From the NCBI RefSeq assembly GCF_009176975.1, contig NZ_WEZG01000002.1:1-64000 (forward strand): DNA of 64,000 nucleotides, written 5' to 3'. Each line of letters starts with the position of its first letter. The stretch's first letter is position 1. This DNA comes from Aureimonas psammosilenae. GTDB taxonomy: Bacteria; Pseudomonadota; Alphaproteobacteria; Rhizobiales; Rhizobiaceae. Of the stretch, positions 1 through 11,521 are shown piece after piece. The notes beneath the pieces were generated by a model that had not been told where the DNA came from, did no database searches, and saw only the letters and a list, made by a program, of their open reading frames with translations. The position numbers were made by a program, and so were the translations under genes.

Positions 1-1
1 C

Positions 2-115
2 TCGAGCTTGGGTTACCGTCCGCCGGCACCTGCCGCCGTGCCGTGGCCGGCTGCGCCACCCCAACCCGCTTCGCCGGCCACCTCAAACGTCGCCAGCAAG
101 CCCACCATGCATTAG
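2..115 (+). CDS. C-terminal tail of a proline/alanine-rich protein (partial)
   Basis: The window opens inside a possible coding frame that reads a Pro/Ala-rich tail (for example RPPAPAAVPWPAAPPQ) and stops at TAG 113-115. The start lies outside the window. The frame overlaps by four bases the stop of the convergent gene on the other strand, which is a common arrangement. Only 37 codons are visible and the composition is low complexity, so the assignment is weak and no function can be given. Confidence 0.3.
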   Translation, partial: SSLGYRPPAPAAVPWPAAPPQPASPATSNVASKPTMH

Positions 116-504
116 ATTTGAACCGGGCCACCTAATGGGGGCAGGCCAAGCCTCGGAATGTTGTCGCCGTTCATTCCAACTTCGACCACGTTGATGTGCT
201 GAAGTGCTTCTGGGATCTCGACGCCGATTGACGTTTTTTCTGTCACAATAGGCGCGATAACGATGGAGTCCTCTTCCAATCGGTCGAGCGGTACTGGCAC
301 TGTTTTGTTTCGATTGCCAAAATAGATGCCGAACGTCGGCTTCTTCCGGTCATAGCCACCAGCAAAGGAACTCTCGTCCAGATAGACGATTTCGTTTGGA
401 TCAATGCCCAAGTCCGTTGCGCGCGCTTTAACTGCCGTCTTGAGTGCTACCAGCCTGGCGTCTTTGCCTCCCATGAGAATAATTTGGTACAAACTGGCCG
501 GCAT
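112..504 (-). CDS. Hypothetical protein, 130 aa
   Basis: This is an open frame of 130 residues starting MPASLYQIILMGG and ending at TAA (complement of 112-114). I do not recognise the family. The composition is balanced, with no signal peptide or membrane segment, so a small soluble protein is likely. It lies between the window edge and an insertion sequence, inside what I read as an integrated element whose recombinase is at 1492-3803. Such elements often carry genes of unknown function. It could be a cargo gene, and nothing in the sequence gives a role. Confidence 0.5.
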   Translation of the reverse strand: MPASLYQIILMGGKDARLVALKTAVKARATDLGIDPNEIVYLDESSFAGGYDRKKPTFGIYFGNRNKTVPVPLDRLEEDSIVIAPIVTEKTSIGVEIPEALQHINVVEVGMNGDNIPRLGLPPLGGPVQI

Positions 505-666
505 GTGAGGCTCCCCGCATCTGACTGGCGCGAGCCCATCCTTTCATAAACCATCACGCTATCAAGTGTTTCGGTCGTCGCAAGCCCAGACTCGCTTATC
601 AGGTTCGCTGCTCGATTAATCGGTAGCTAGGTACATGGAAAGTAGAAGGTTCCAAGCTACGCACTA

Positions 667-681
667 GGCGGTGTCTGCATT
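667..681 (+). repeat. Left terminal inverted repeat of the IS427-like element
   Basis: The 15 bases beginning GGCGGTGTCTGCATT are exactly the reverse complement of 1494-1508. The similarity ends at base 16. TA at 665-666 is the left copy of the target duplication. Confidence 0.92.
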
Positions 682-737
682 TATGGGATTCCGTATGCGG
701 GTGAGTTCTGATTGAAGGCTGGTGAAGGAGCCAGTCG

Positions 738-1106
738 ATGAGCAGACGCACGCTGACGGACGAGCAATGGGAGCGGATTGCGGGGTATCTTCCGGGTCGA
801 GAGGGAACGCGCGGGCGTAGCGGCGTAGACAACCGGCTGTTCGTGGACGCGATCTTGTGGATGGCTGGCAATGCGGCGCGGTGGCGTGACCTGCCGGAGG
901 TGTTCGGCAAGTGGACCGGTGTCCATGCGCGGTTTCGGCGCTGGTCGCATGCCGGTGTGTGGGAACAACTTTTCCAGAGCCTGGCCGACACGCCGGACTT
1001 CGAATACGTCCTGATCCATAGCACCATCTCGAAGGCGCACGCTGATGCAAGCGGCGCAAAAGGGGGGTTGAAGCTGCCGCGATCGGCCGGTCCCGAGGTG
1101 GCCTGA
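738..1106 (+). CDS. IS5-family transposase, first frame (OrfA)
   Basis: This 122-residue frame opens MSRRTLTDEQWERIAGYLP, the N-terminal DUF4096-like region of IS5/IS427 transposases. It covers the family WMAGNAARWRDLPEVFGKW block and reaches the first catalytic block. There the family usually has the DSTI motif, but this copy reads IHSTI: the codon is CAT (1016-1018) where GAT is expected. The frame ends at TGA 1104-1106 after a run of four A and six G (1056-1065) where IS427 members shift -1 into the second frame. The lost aspartate makes this copy probably inactive. Confidence 0.85.
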   Translation: MSRRTLTDEQWERIAGYLPGREGTRGRSGVDNRLFVDAILWMAGNAARWRDLPEVFGKWTGVHARFRRWSHAGVWEQLFQSLADTPDFEYVLIHSTISKAHADASGAKGGLKLPRSAGPEVA

Positions 1107-1141
1107 CGACCAAACTGCACGCGGCGGTCGACGCCATCGGC

Positions 1142-1495
1142 ATGCCGATCCGCATCCACCCGACGCCCGGGCAATGGGGTGATCGTCCTCAAGCCGAGGC
1201 GCTGCTGGCAGGATTGAAGGGCGTCGGCCATGTCATCGCCGATGCCGCCTATGACGCCGATCCACTACGCGCCTTCATTGCCGATGACCTCGGTGCGACC
1301 GCCCATATCAAGGCCAATCCCAGCCGAACGGCAAAGCCTGCCATCGACTGGCGGCTCTACAAGGAGCGCCATCAGGTCGAATGCTTCTTCAACAAACTCA
1401 AACGCTTCCGCCGCATCGCCCTGCGCTGCGAGAAGACAATCTCCGCCTTCATGGGCTTCGTCCATCTCGCATGCGCCATGATCTGGCTGCGTTAA
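1142..1495 (+). CDS. IS5-family transposase, second frame (OrfB, catalytic end)
   Basis: This is the DDE-domain continuation in the -1 frame. Its in-frame coding potential reaches back to about 1070 (AIGRSRGGLTTKLHAAVD), so the first ATG at 1142 is not the true junction. The second catalytic aspartate block (VIADAAYDAD) and the YKERHQVECFFNKLKRFRR block with the catalytic glutamate are intact, and the frame ends just inside the right repeat. It is either joined to OrfA by programmed frameshifting or separated from it by a one-base deletion just after the LKL codons; the sequence alone does not decide between these. Confidence 0.82.
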   Translation: MPIRIHPTPGQWGDRPQAEALLAGLKGVGHVIADAAYDADPLRAFIADDLGATAHIKANPSRTAKPAIDWRLYKERHQVECFFNKLKRFRRIALRCEKTISAFMGFVHLACAMIWLR

Positions 1496-3216
1496 TGCAG
1501 ACACCGCCTAACCACAAGAGGCAGTTTTGAAGATATTAGGTTAGGGGCACGAACGGCAGAAAATGGGGTCGAAAGCGGAATAGCAGCTATCTGCCAGATC
1601 GCTCCGAAGGCGGACAGACCACTTTCAGTCCGCTTGATCGGAAATCGTTTCCGAAACCGAGCTCCCGACTTCTTGCCCGCCCAGGGCGGCAGTTCCCTGT
1701 TCTCCACCCATGGCAGATAGCGTACCGGACGCGTCTCGAGGTGCCCGGTGATGATCGGGTACTTTTCGAGCTGCTTCGTGATCAATGGAAGTCCGGCGAC
1801 GTTCGTGTAGCGCAGCGCTGTTTCAGACTCGCCGAGACGCCCAGCGATATCGCTGATGATGCTAGTGTCGACGCCCGCTTGCTTCATCGTATCCGAGAAT
1901 CCGTGCCGAAGGGCATGGATCGAGCGTTTCCACAGCCCGGACGAGAAGTGAGGTGTGGCTTTCACGATCGGAATGAAGTCCTTGTAGAAGCGGTCGCCTG
2001 GATCGTTCGTCGTTAGCAGCGTCGAGAACAGCTCAGGGAAGAGCTGCCGATAGCCCATCTTCCGGATCGTCTCGACGTAATCGAGGAAGCCGAGGCGCAG
2101 CAGCTCTGGCGGCACTGGCAGGAGACGATCAGACTGAGCGTTCTTGATGCTGCGATGAACGTTGGCGCGGATGTGAATGGCGGGACCGTGCAGCGTATCG
2201 AGTACGTCGTTCGTTTCCAGACCGGCAAACTCATTCCGACGGGCGCCGAGATAGGCGAACAACATCGGTAGGTAGTAGACGCCGCCGTGGAATACCGCAT
2301 CTCCCGGAACATGGCGGTTTGTAGCGTCTCGGCATCCCGTGAAGATAGGAAGGTCGAAGATCGGCCGCACTTGATCGGGCGAAGGCTTTTCCTGGGCCAG
2401 CCGGATCGCGCCCGCCTTCGGCTTGCGGAGCCGGAGGCTTTTCAGCGACCAATCTGCCACAACGTAGCCGCTTGCCCTGACATGGTTGAGGAACGTGTCG
2501 AGATTGCCCAGGTGCTTGCGGATGGTTGCCGCGGAAAGGCCGACCTTGGGTGGTGCCTCGCCGCGCCGTTCGGCACGCGCGATCTCATCGGCCGCAAAGG
2601 CGCGAAGCGCTGTGGGCTTCATGATGCGCAGCCGCGAGCTCTGTCCGTAGCGCGTCGGAATGAGGTTCAGATGCTGGCGGAGAGCCGCCACGTGTTGCTG
2701 GCCGATCTCACCGGAATGCGCGACGTCGTTCTCTTCCAAGATGTCACGGAACATCCGCACGAGCATGCGCACGTCACTGGCGGTGGCAGGGGTCCAGTTG
2801 TCACGATTGTTGCGGGCGAGCGCCTCATATGACGCTTCGAACGCATCAAGGTGCAGGACCCGGCCAGCAGGAGCAGCTTGTGGCTCCGGACTTCCAGCAG
2901 TACGCGTCTCGATCGGAGGCACTGTCGGTGGAACCGCCTCTGCCACTTCGTCGTCTGACGTCGGCTCAACGGGAAGGGCGCTTTTCTCCTCATCCTCCGC
3001 GACGCTGAGTTCCGGTTCAGGCTGATCCAGAACGACTGTCCCTGCCGACGTATCGTCAGATCCTGCTTCGTCCGGGCTGTCTGCTGGAAAGACGAGGCTG
3101 GCGCGCTCTTCCTCGGGCAGCGTCGTCGCGACGAGGGCATTCTGCTTGCGGTCGATCATCGGCCAGCGTTCGGCGACGTTGAGGAGCGCATCGGCTTTCG
3201 CGCGATACAGCTCCAT
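1492..3216 (-). pseudogene. Tyrosine recombinase (integrase), catalytic part of a frameshifted gene
   Basis: This 574-residue frame carries the core-binding and catalytic domains of a phage-type integrase. The arginine block GARRNEFAGL, the box RSIHALRHGFSDTM (HxxR) and a final RYTN tyrosine are visible. The position usually held by the second histidine reads AGRLGESE, so that residue may be replaced. The N-terminal part of the same protein lies upstream in another frame (3156-3803), so the gene is split by a frameshift near 3200-3216. The extreme 3' end was overrun by the IS element, which changed only the last residues. Its place beside tRNA-Gln suggests it once integrated the element that continues off the left edge. 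Confidence 0.75.
1494..1508 (-). repeat. Right terminal inverted repeat of the IS427-like element
   Basis: This is the reverse complement of the left repeat at 667-681. It is followed by TA at 1509-1510, the right copy of the target duplication. Confidence 0.92.
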
Positions 3217-3803
3217 CTTCGCTCGCGGTTGGCCAACGTGTCGACGAGGCCGATGTCAGCCATTTGCTCACGGACCGCACGGCCGAAAACGGGGCTGCGA
3301 CCTTCCGCCTGTTCGGCGCGGAACGTCTCGGCGATCGTCGCGACATGCGGCTCGGGGATACCGTGGCGCAGAAGCATGGACCTGCCTGGACATTCCCCCT
3401 CGAAGCTGAGGGCGCGCGTCGTGCCGAACAGCTGAATCAGGCGGTACGCCCAGCCGACCTCGATATCGACTTCCATCTCGCGGACGTCGTCGGTCAGTCC
3501 CGCCCGGCGCGCGGCGAAGGCGACGTCTTCGAGATGCGCCGTCATGCGCTCGATCTCGGCCCGGAAGATCTGGTCGAGCTGGTCCTTCGTGGTCATTGCG
3601 GCGGTGGGTCTCACGGTCAGGTCGGCAAGCAGCGTGTTCAGCCGCCGCGCCATGTAGGCCGCCTTCCCATGATCGGACAACCGAAGGGAGAACGAGAGAC
3701 GCGCTTGCCTGCGCACCTGCCGAAAGCGCACCGGCACCCGGGCCCGCCAGTAGAAGGTGTGCCCGCGCCGTTCCAAGTTCGCCACGTCATGCCGAGTCGC
3801 CAC
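3156..3803 (-). pseudogene. Tyrosine recombinase, N-terminal part (DUF6538-like)
   Basis: The frame begins MATRHDVANLERRGHTFYW, followed by RARVPVRFRQ, the pattern of the DUF6538 N-terminal domain of large tyrosine recombinases. It runs through a helical region and then loses sense at about residue 195, where the next frame takes over (MELYRAKADALLN). Together the two pieces would make a protein of roughly 770 residues. The start is 146 bp from the 3' end of tRNA-Gln, the usual position of an island integrase. A sequencing error at the junction would restore the gene, but decay is equally possible. Confidence 0.72.
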
Positions 3804-3949
3804 CGACCGGATCCCTTGCGCCGCGAGCCCGGCAGGACGGCGATGGCCATCACCTCCGGGCTACAGGTTTGGGCCCAAGGGGCGAGCGAAAGCCGAGATA
3901 GATTCTCAGCCACCAAAAACAACAGCGATTACAATGGAATGAGGGGTGC

Positions 3950-4023
3950 TGGCTGGGGAACCTGGATTCGAACCAAGACTAGCGGAGTCAGAGTCCGCTG
4001 TTCTACCCTTAAACTATTCCCCA
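3950..4023 (-). tRNA. tRNA-Gln (anticodon CTG)
   Basis: The minus strand folds into a cloverleaf: acceptor TGGGGAA/TTCCCCA, anticodon stem GCGGA/TCCGC around the loop CTCTGAC (anticodon CTG), a T-loop with TTCGAAT, discriminator G and an encoded CCA (complement of 3950-3952). The 3' end faces the recombinase remnant at 1492-3803, so this tRNA is the likely attachment site of the element on its left. Confidence 0.93.
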
Positions 4024-4259
4024 GCAGAGGGTCGGTGCCGCTCTTGTCGGCCGACGGGCGTCATATAGCCGTATTGATCGCGGAAGGGAACCCCCGATCG
4101 GCATCCGAAATCATGCAATTCGCGTGGGCGGGATTGTCGACCGGGCCGCCATCGGCGACATGCTCTTGTGCTTGTTGGGCGTGCTGGTAAATTTCGGGCA
4201 AATCAGCACTCCCGAGCACGCTGTGGCGGTCCGGCCAGGACCCCGGCGGAAGAGGTCAA

Positions 4260-5711
4260 TTGAGCATCGATGACGAAGATCCCAGACGTTCCTCCCAAGC
4301 GGAGATAGCGCGCCCCGGCCAGGGAAAAGACAGGAAGCAGCCTCGGCAGGGCGCGTTGCCGCGCCAGGACCATTCTGCCGGTGGGGATGAAGCCAGCGGG
4401 GCCGCTATGACGAAGCGTCAGCGGCGTCGGCGGCGTTCGGGCTCCGGTTCGGGCGCGGGTCCCGCTCCGGCGAAGGTCGCGGCCGTGCCGCCGTCCGCCT
4501 TGCCCAAGCCGGCGCGCAAGGGACACCGCAGGCGTCATGCGCCCAAATTCGCAGCGCCCGCAACCGAGGGCGGCCAGCGTGGCCAGAAGGGGCAGGCGCA
4601 GCGTTCGCCGGCTGAGGCCGCTGCCCGAGTTCGCGCGCCGGCCGATGGCGCGGGCGTCCGAAGCGGCGGGGCTCGCGAGAACGAAGAGCGCGCCCGCCCG
4701 CCCATCTATGCGGCGCTGGATCTCGGCACCAACAATTGCCGTTTGCTCGTCGCCACGCCGACGCGGCCCGGCCAGTTCCGGGTGGTGGACGCTTTCTCGC
4801 GCATCGTGCGGCTCGGGGAAGGGCTCGGCCGCACCGGGCGGCTGGCGACGGGGGCGATGGACCGCGCGGTCGCCGCCTTGTCGATCTGCGCCAACAAGCT
4901 CGCCGCCCGCGAGATCGCCGGCGCGCGCCTGATCGCCACGGAAGCCTGCCGCGCCGCCGCAAATGGTGAAGAGTTCATCGAGCGGGTGGAGCGCGAAACC
5001 GGGTTGCGGCTGGAGATCGTCAGTCGTGAAACGGAAGCGCGGCTTGCCGTGTCCGGGTGCGGTTCGCTGGTGGATCGCAGCGCCAAGGGGGCCGTTCTGT
5101 TCGATATCGGCGGCGGCTCCACCGAGATCGCGCTTCTGGACCTTCGCCACACCAATCCGCGCCGTTTGTCCAACGCCATCGTCGCCTGGACATCGCTGCC
5201 GGTCGGCGTCGTGACGCTGGCCGAGCGCCATGGCGGGCGCAACGTGCCGCCCGAACTTTTCGAAGCCATGGTCGAGGAGGTGCTGTACAAGATCCGCACC
5301 TTCGGCGGGCGCGACCGGCTCGACCGGCTGGTGGGGACTGAGGCTTTCCATCTTCTGGGAACATCGGGAACGGTGACGACGCTCGCCGGCATTCATCTCG
5401 AACTCGAACGCTACGATCGCCGGCAGGTCGACGGGCTCTGGCTGAAGGACGATGAAGTGCAGACCCTGATTTCGCGCATCGCAGGCTGGAGCTTCGAGGA
5501 GCGCGTCGCCAATCCCTGCATCGGCAGCGACCGCGCCGATCTGGTGATCGCGGGCTGCGCCATTCTGGAGGCGATCAAGCGCGTGTGGCCGGCCCCCGTC
5601 TTGCGCGTCGCCGACCGGGGCCTACGCGAGGGCTTGCTGACGGAAATGATGGCGGCTGACGGCGTTTGGCGGCGAAGCGGCCAGGGCCAGCCGCAGGCGG
5701 CCTTCGCATGA
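4260..5711 (+). CDS. ppx: Ppx/GppA-type exopolyphosphatase
   Basis: This protein is predicted to hydrolyse terminal phosphate from inorganic polyphosphate and/or pppGpp in the cytoplasm. The sugar-kinase/actin-like ATPase fold begins near residue 147 with [15 protein letters not shown], followed by [10 protein letters not shown], the ATEACRAA block, the phosphate motif [10 protein letters not shown] and, later, [11 protein letters not shown]. The first 145 residues are a basic, Arg/Pro/Ala-rich extension, often seen in Rhizobiales homologues. The TTG at 4260 has a purine-rich AAGAGG just upstream; an in-frame ATG at 4407 is the alternative. It overlaps the next gene by four bases (ATGA), so ppx and rlmE are co-transcribed. 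Confidence 0.88.
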   Translation: MSIDDEDPRRSSQAEIARPGQGKDRKQPRQGALPRQDHSAGGDEASGAAMTKRQRRRRRSGSGSGAGPAPAKVAAVPPSALPKPARKGHRRRHAPKFAAPATEGGQRGQKGQAQRSPAEAAARVRAPADGAGVRSGGARENEERARPPIYAALDLGTNNCRLLVATPTRPGQFRVVDAFSRIVRLGEGLGRTGRLATGAMDRAVAALSICANKLAAREIAGARLIATEACRAAANGEEFIERVERETGLRLEIVSRETEARLAVSGCGSLVDRSAKGAVLFDIGGGSTEIALLDLRHTNPRRLSNAIVAWTSLPVGVVTLAERHGGRNVPPELFEAMVEEVLYKIRTFGGRDRLDRLVGTEAFHLLGTSGTVTTLAGIHLELERYDRRQVDGLWLKDDEVQTLISRIAGWSFEERVANPCIGSDRADLVIAGCAILEAIKRVWPAPVLRVADRGLREGLLTEMMAADGVWRRSGQGQPQAAFA

Positions 5712-6433
5712 GCGGCGGGGGGCGCGGCGACGATCGCGGGCTCACCGTCCGCGTCAAGAAGAAGGGCAAGCTGAAGGCTTCGTCGCGGGCGTGGCTGGAG
5801 CGCCAGTTGAACGACCCTTACGTGCGCCGTGCGAGGGCCGACGGCTATCGCTCGCGCGCGGCCTACAAGCTTCTGGAGATGGACGAGCGCTACAAGCTCC
5901 TGAAGCAGGGAATGCGCGTGGTGGATCTCGGTGCCGCTCCGGGCGGCTGGACGCAGGTCGCGGTGGAGCGCTGCGGCGGCGCGCTGCCGGGGGGCGGCTT
6001 CCACGTGGTCGGCATCGACTATCTGGAAATGGACGCGGTGCCGGGGGCCGAAATCCTCCAGATGGATTTTCTCGACGACGCGGCGCCGGAGCGCCTGATC
6101 GCGACGCTCGGCGCGGACCCCGATCTGGTGATGTCCGACATGGCCGCGCCGACCACCGGGCATCGCCGGACGGATCACCTGCGCACCATGCATCTTTGCG
6201 AGGTCGCGGCGGATTTCGCAGTGACCGTTCTGAAGCCCGGCGGCCACTTCCTCGCCAAGACCTTCCAGGGTGGCACCGAGAACGAACTCCTCGGAATGCT
6301 GAAGCGGCATTTCGCCACGGTCCACCACGTGAAGCCACCGGCGAGCCGCGAGGACTCGGTGGAGCTTTATCTTCTCGCCAAAGGCTTCAAGGGCCGCAAG
6401 CGGAGCGACGAGGAAGAGCCCGCCGAGGAATAA
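5708..6433 (+). CDS. rlmE: 23S rRNA (uridine-2552 2'-O) methyltransferase RlmE/FtsJ
   Basis: This SAM-dependent ribose methyltransferase is predicted to modify U2552 of 23S rRNA late in 50S assembly. It is 241 residues from the ATG that overlaps the ppx stop. It shows [14 protein letters not shown] with the first catalytic lysine, the SAM-binding [15 protein letters not shown], the catalytic aspartate in LVMSDMAAP, and KTFQGG with the second lysine: the K-D-K-E set of the FtsJ family. A longer start at 5666 would lie inside ppx and is not needed. Confidence 0.95.
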   Translation: MSGGGRGDDRGLTVRVKKKGKLKASSRAWLERQLNDPYVRRARADGYRSRAAYKLLEMDERYKLLKQGMRVVDLGAAPGGWTQVAVERCGGALPGGGFHVVGIDYLEMDAVPGAEILQMDFLDDAAPERLIATLGADPDLVMSDMAAPTTGHRRTDHLRTMHLCEVAADFAVTVLKPGGHFLAKTFQGGTENELLGMLKRHFATVHHVKPPASREDSVELYLLAKGFKGRKRSDEEEPAEE

Positions 6434-6450
6434 GCGGGCAGCCTTATTCC
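6427..6450. terminator. Hairpin shared by the convergent rlmE and MFS gene ends
   Basis: GGAATAAG (6427-6434) pairs with CTTATTCC (6443-6450) across an 8-base loop, taking in the stop codon of each convergent gene. There is no following T-run on the plus strand, so its strength as a terminator is uncertain. Confidence 0.35.
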
Positions 6451-7832
6451 GCCGGCACGCGGCGGCCGGCGACTTCCGCGCCCGCTTCCTTCGGCAGGGA
6501 CAGGAAGGGCAGGGAGGCGAGGGTCGCGACACCACCCACCACGAAGAACGCCACCGAGAAGATGCCGATCGTCGGCAGTTCCGTGCCGTGCAGCTTGATG
6601 CCCGCTTCCAGAATGCCGCCGGCCGCCGCGACGCCGGTGGCGATGGCGATCTGCTGAAAGGCGGCGAGCATCGAGGTGGCGTCGCCGGCATTCGAGCGCG
6701 GCACGTCGGCGAAGGCCAGGGTGTTGATCGAGGTGAAGAACAAGGAGCGGAAGAAGCCGCCGAGAAGCAGAAGCGCGATCAGCACCGGCAGCGCGATATC
6801 GGTGCGGTAGAAGCCGATCAGCATCACGAACAGGCCGCCGATGACGCCGGTGGCGAGCAGCGTGGTGCGAAAGCCGAAAGCCTTCAGGATGGGGCGCGCC
6901 AGGAACTTCATCGTCATCGCCCCGCCGATGGAAGCCGCGCTGATGAGGCCGGATTGGAGCGGCGTGAAGTTGAAGCCGAGCTGCAGCATCAGCGGAAACA
7001 GGAAGGGCACCGCACCCGTGCCGATTCGGAACAGGGCGCCACCGACGAGCGCGGCCCGGAGGGTGGGGATCTGGAGAAGGTCGAGGTTCAGCACCGGATT
7101 TTCGACCCGCCGCGCATAGCGCACGTAAAGCACCGCGAAAACGAGGCCGAGCGCCGCCATCGCCATGCCGAAAGGCGGCGGCAGGGCGGGCAGCGACACC
7201 ACCGACAGGCCGAAGACGATGCCGGCGCAGGCCAGACCCGACAGGACGAAGCCCGGCCAATCAAAGGTGATGCCCGGCACCCGCTCCACTTCCGGCAGGT
7301 AACGGGCGGCCAGGAAGATACCGGCGACACCGATCGGCATGTTGATGAGGAAGATCCAGCGCCAGTCGGCATAGGTCGCGATCGCGCCGCCGATGGGCGG
7401 GCCGACAAGGGGGCCGACCATGGCGGGAATGGTAAACCAAGCCATGGCGGCGACGAGATCACCTTTCGGCACGGCCCGGACGAGGAGAAGGCGGCCGACC
7501 GGCGTCATCATCGCCCCGCCCATGCCTTGGATGAAGCGCGCGACGACGAATCCTTCGAGCGAGTTGGCGAAGGCGCAGGCGAGCGAGCCTGCCATGAAGA
7601 TGCCGATGGCGGCGCGGAAGATTTCCTTGGCGCCGAAGCGGTCTGCCATGCGGCCCGAGATCGGGATGAAGATCGCCAGCGCCACATAGTAGCTCGTCAA
7701 CGCGAGCTTCAAGGCGATGGGGCTGGTGCCGATATCGCGCGCGATGGTGGCGAGCGACGTGGCGATCACCGTGGAATCCATGTTCTCCATGAACAAGGCG
7801 ACGGCAAGCACGATCGGAACGATGCGTTTCAC
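6444..7832 (-). CDS. MFS multidrug exporter, DHA2 (EmrB/MdtD-like) family
   Basis: This is a 462-residue inner-membrane protein with about 14 hydrophobic segments, predicted to export drugs or metabolites by proton antiport. TM1 contains the DHA2-type MENMDSTVIATSL motif. The loop 2-3 motif reads GRMADRFGAKEIF, and motif C-like PAMVGPLVGPPIGG lies in TM5. No adaptor protein is adjacent, so it probably works alone. The gene is convergent with rlmE and divergent from the metallo-hydrolase gene. The substrate cannot be read from the sequence. Confidence 0.9.
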   Translation of the reverse strand: MKRIVPIVLAVALFMENMDSTVIATSLATIARDIGTSPIALKLALTSYYVALAIFIPISGRMADRFGAKEIFRAAIGIFMAGSLACAFANSLEGFVVARFIQGMGGAMMTPVGRLLLVRAVPKGDLVAAMAWFTIPAMVGPLVGPPIGGAIATYADWRWIFLINMPIGVAGIFLAARYLPEVERVPGITFDWPGFVLSGLACAGIVFGLSVVSLPALPPPFGMAMAALGLVFAVLYVRYARRVENPVLNLDLLQIPTLRAALVGGALFRIGTGAVPFLFPLMLQLGFNFTPLQSGLISAASIGGAMTMKFLARPILKAFGFRTTLLATGVIGGLFVMLIGFYRTDIALPVLIALLLLGGFFRSLFFTSINTLAFADVPRSNAGDATSMLAAFQQIAIATGVAAAGGILEAGIKLHGTELPTIGIFSVAFFVVGGVATLASLPFLSLPKEAGAEVAGRRVPAE

Positions 7833-8061
7833 GGGCGTTCTTGAATCCTCACGAGGAGCGACGTCGTGAGCCGTTCCACGGAGGAACGGGACATGGCGCT
7901 GGCGGGATGGCCTTTACCTAGACCCTTCCCGCGACGGCGCAACGGGCGGAGCGATGAAACTCTGTATCCAGACTCAACTCGGCGTGTTCCATTCTTGCCG
8001 GAAGGGCGGCGGCTGCCAGATCATGGCGAAGGGTGGATCACGAATCGATGGGAGCGCGGCC

Positions 8062-10684
<2,623 letters not shown>

Positions 10685-10697
10685 AGAGGGCTCGGCT

Positions 10698-10722
10698 GCC
10701 GCGAGCCGCCGAGGTTCGCGGC
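10698..10722. terminator. GC hairpin between convergent guaB and WecG-family genes
   Basis: GCCGCGA (10698-10704) pairs with TCGCGGC (10716-10722), between the guaB stop and the convergent stop at 10732. There is no T-run, so it is a structural candidate only. Confidence 0.3.
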
Positions 10723-10731
10723 GGCGTCTCC

Positions 10732-11469
10732 TCAGCGCTTGAAGCGCTGGCGTCCGACGCGGGCGAGGAAGGTCGCGTTGCCGATGACGTAGCGCTTCAT
10801 GAGGCGCTTGGGCTCGATCGCGAGGCGATACATCCATTCCGCGCGCAGGTTCCGCACCCATTCGGGCGCGCGCGGCACCGTGCCGGAGGCGAAGTCGAAC
10901 AATGCCCCGACGCCGATCAGAAGCGCGGGCGCCAACCGATCGAGGTTCCTGGCGATCCAGAGTTCCTGAAGCGGATTGCCGAGGGCGACGAGAACGACGT
11001 CCGGCCGCGCTTCCTGGATCTGCGCAAGCAGCGCTTCCTCCCCGCCGCTCGCCACATAGCCGTGGTGGAAGCCGCAGATGGTGTTTTTCGGCGACATCGC
11101 GCCGAAGGCTCCAGCCGCCTTTTCGATGATTTCCGGGCGACCGCCGAACAGGAAGATGCGCAAGGGGTGGCGCGAATTGGCGACGAAGAAGGGCACGAAA
11201 TCCGTGCCGTTCATGTTCGTCTTGAACCGGGAGCGGTAAAGCAGGCGCGACGCGATATCGACGCCGATGCCGTCGTTGAAGATTACGAGGCGCTTCAAGC
11301 TCTGGCGCAGCGAGTCCGACCGATAGGCGAGATTCAGAAGGTTGGCGTTGGCGAAGGCGATGCCGGCCGCTTGGCGCTTCTCGATGAACCCGTCGAGGAG
11401 ATGTAGAGCCTCCTCCTGCGTCTTGTCGGTGATCGCGATGCCGAGGATGTCTTTCTCGCCGGAGTTCAT
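10732..11469 (-). CDS. WecG/TagA/CpsF-family glycosyltransferase
   Basis: Family members transfer a sugar (such as ManNAc or its uronate) to a lipid-linked intermediate on the cytoplasmic face of the inner membrane. The 245-residue protein has FANANLLNLAYRSDSLR, VIFNDGIGVDIASRLL, MNGTDFVPFF, FLFGGRPEIIEKAA and GNPLQELWIARN, and ends with the family APEWVRNLRAEWMYRLAIEPKRLMKRY block. The ATG at 11469 is chosen because upstream codons do not resemble the family. It marks the left end of the polysaccharide region. Confidence 0.9.
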   Translation of the reverse strand: MNSGEKDILGIAITDKTQEEALHLLDGFIEKRQAAGIAFANANLLNLAYRSDSLRQSLKRLVIFNDGIGVDIASRLLYRSRFKTNMNGTDFVPFFVANSRHPLRIFLFGGRPEIIEKAAGAFGAMSPKNTICGFHHGYVASGGEEALLAQIQEARPDVVLVALGNPLQELWIARNLDRLAPALLIGVGALFDFASGTVPRAPEWVRNLRAEWMYRLAIEPKRLMKRYVIGNATFLARVGRQRFKR

Positions 11470-11521
11470 CTGCCGCTCGTCCCGAACCTGCCGAAAATGC
11501 TCGTCCGCCACCGTTTCGGTC

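Larger units (their letters stand above)
667..1508 (+). mobile_element. IS5-superfamily insertion sequence, IS427-like, 842 bp
   Basis: The element is bounded by 15-bp perfect terminal inverted repeats (667-681 and 1494-1508, starting GGCGGTGTCTGC). The dinucleotide TA flanks both ends (665-666 and 1509-1510), a target duplication typical of the IS427 group. It carries two overlapping transposase frames on the plus strand. The insertion hit the last codons of the minus-strand recombinase gene: without it, that gene would end ...VVSA; with it, the end reads ...VVRRCLH. The intact TA duplication shows simple transposition rather than rearrangement. Confidence 0.9.

Noticed and set aside
3264-4190. 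A plus-strand frame running across the recombinase start and tRNA-Gln
   Set aside because: It overlaps a tRNA and the antisense recombinase, with no domain.
6588-7844. A 418-codon frame antisense to the MFS gene
   Set aside because: Its highly charged, repetitive sequence is typical of the reverse of a membrane protein gene.
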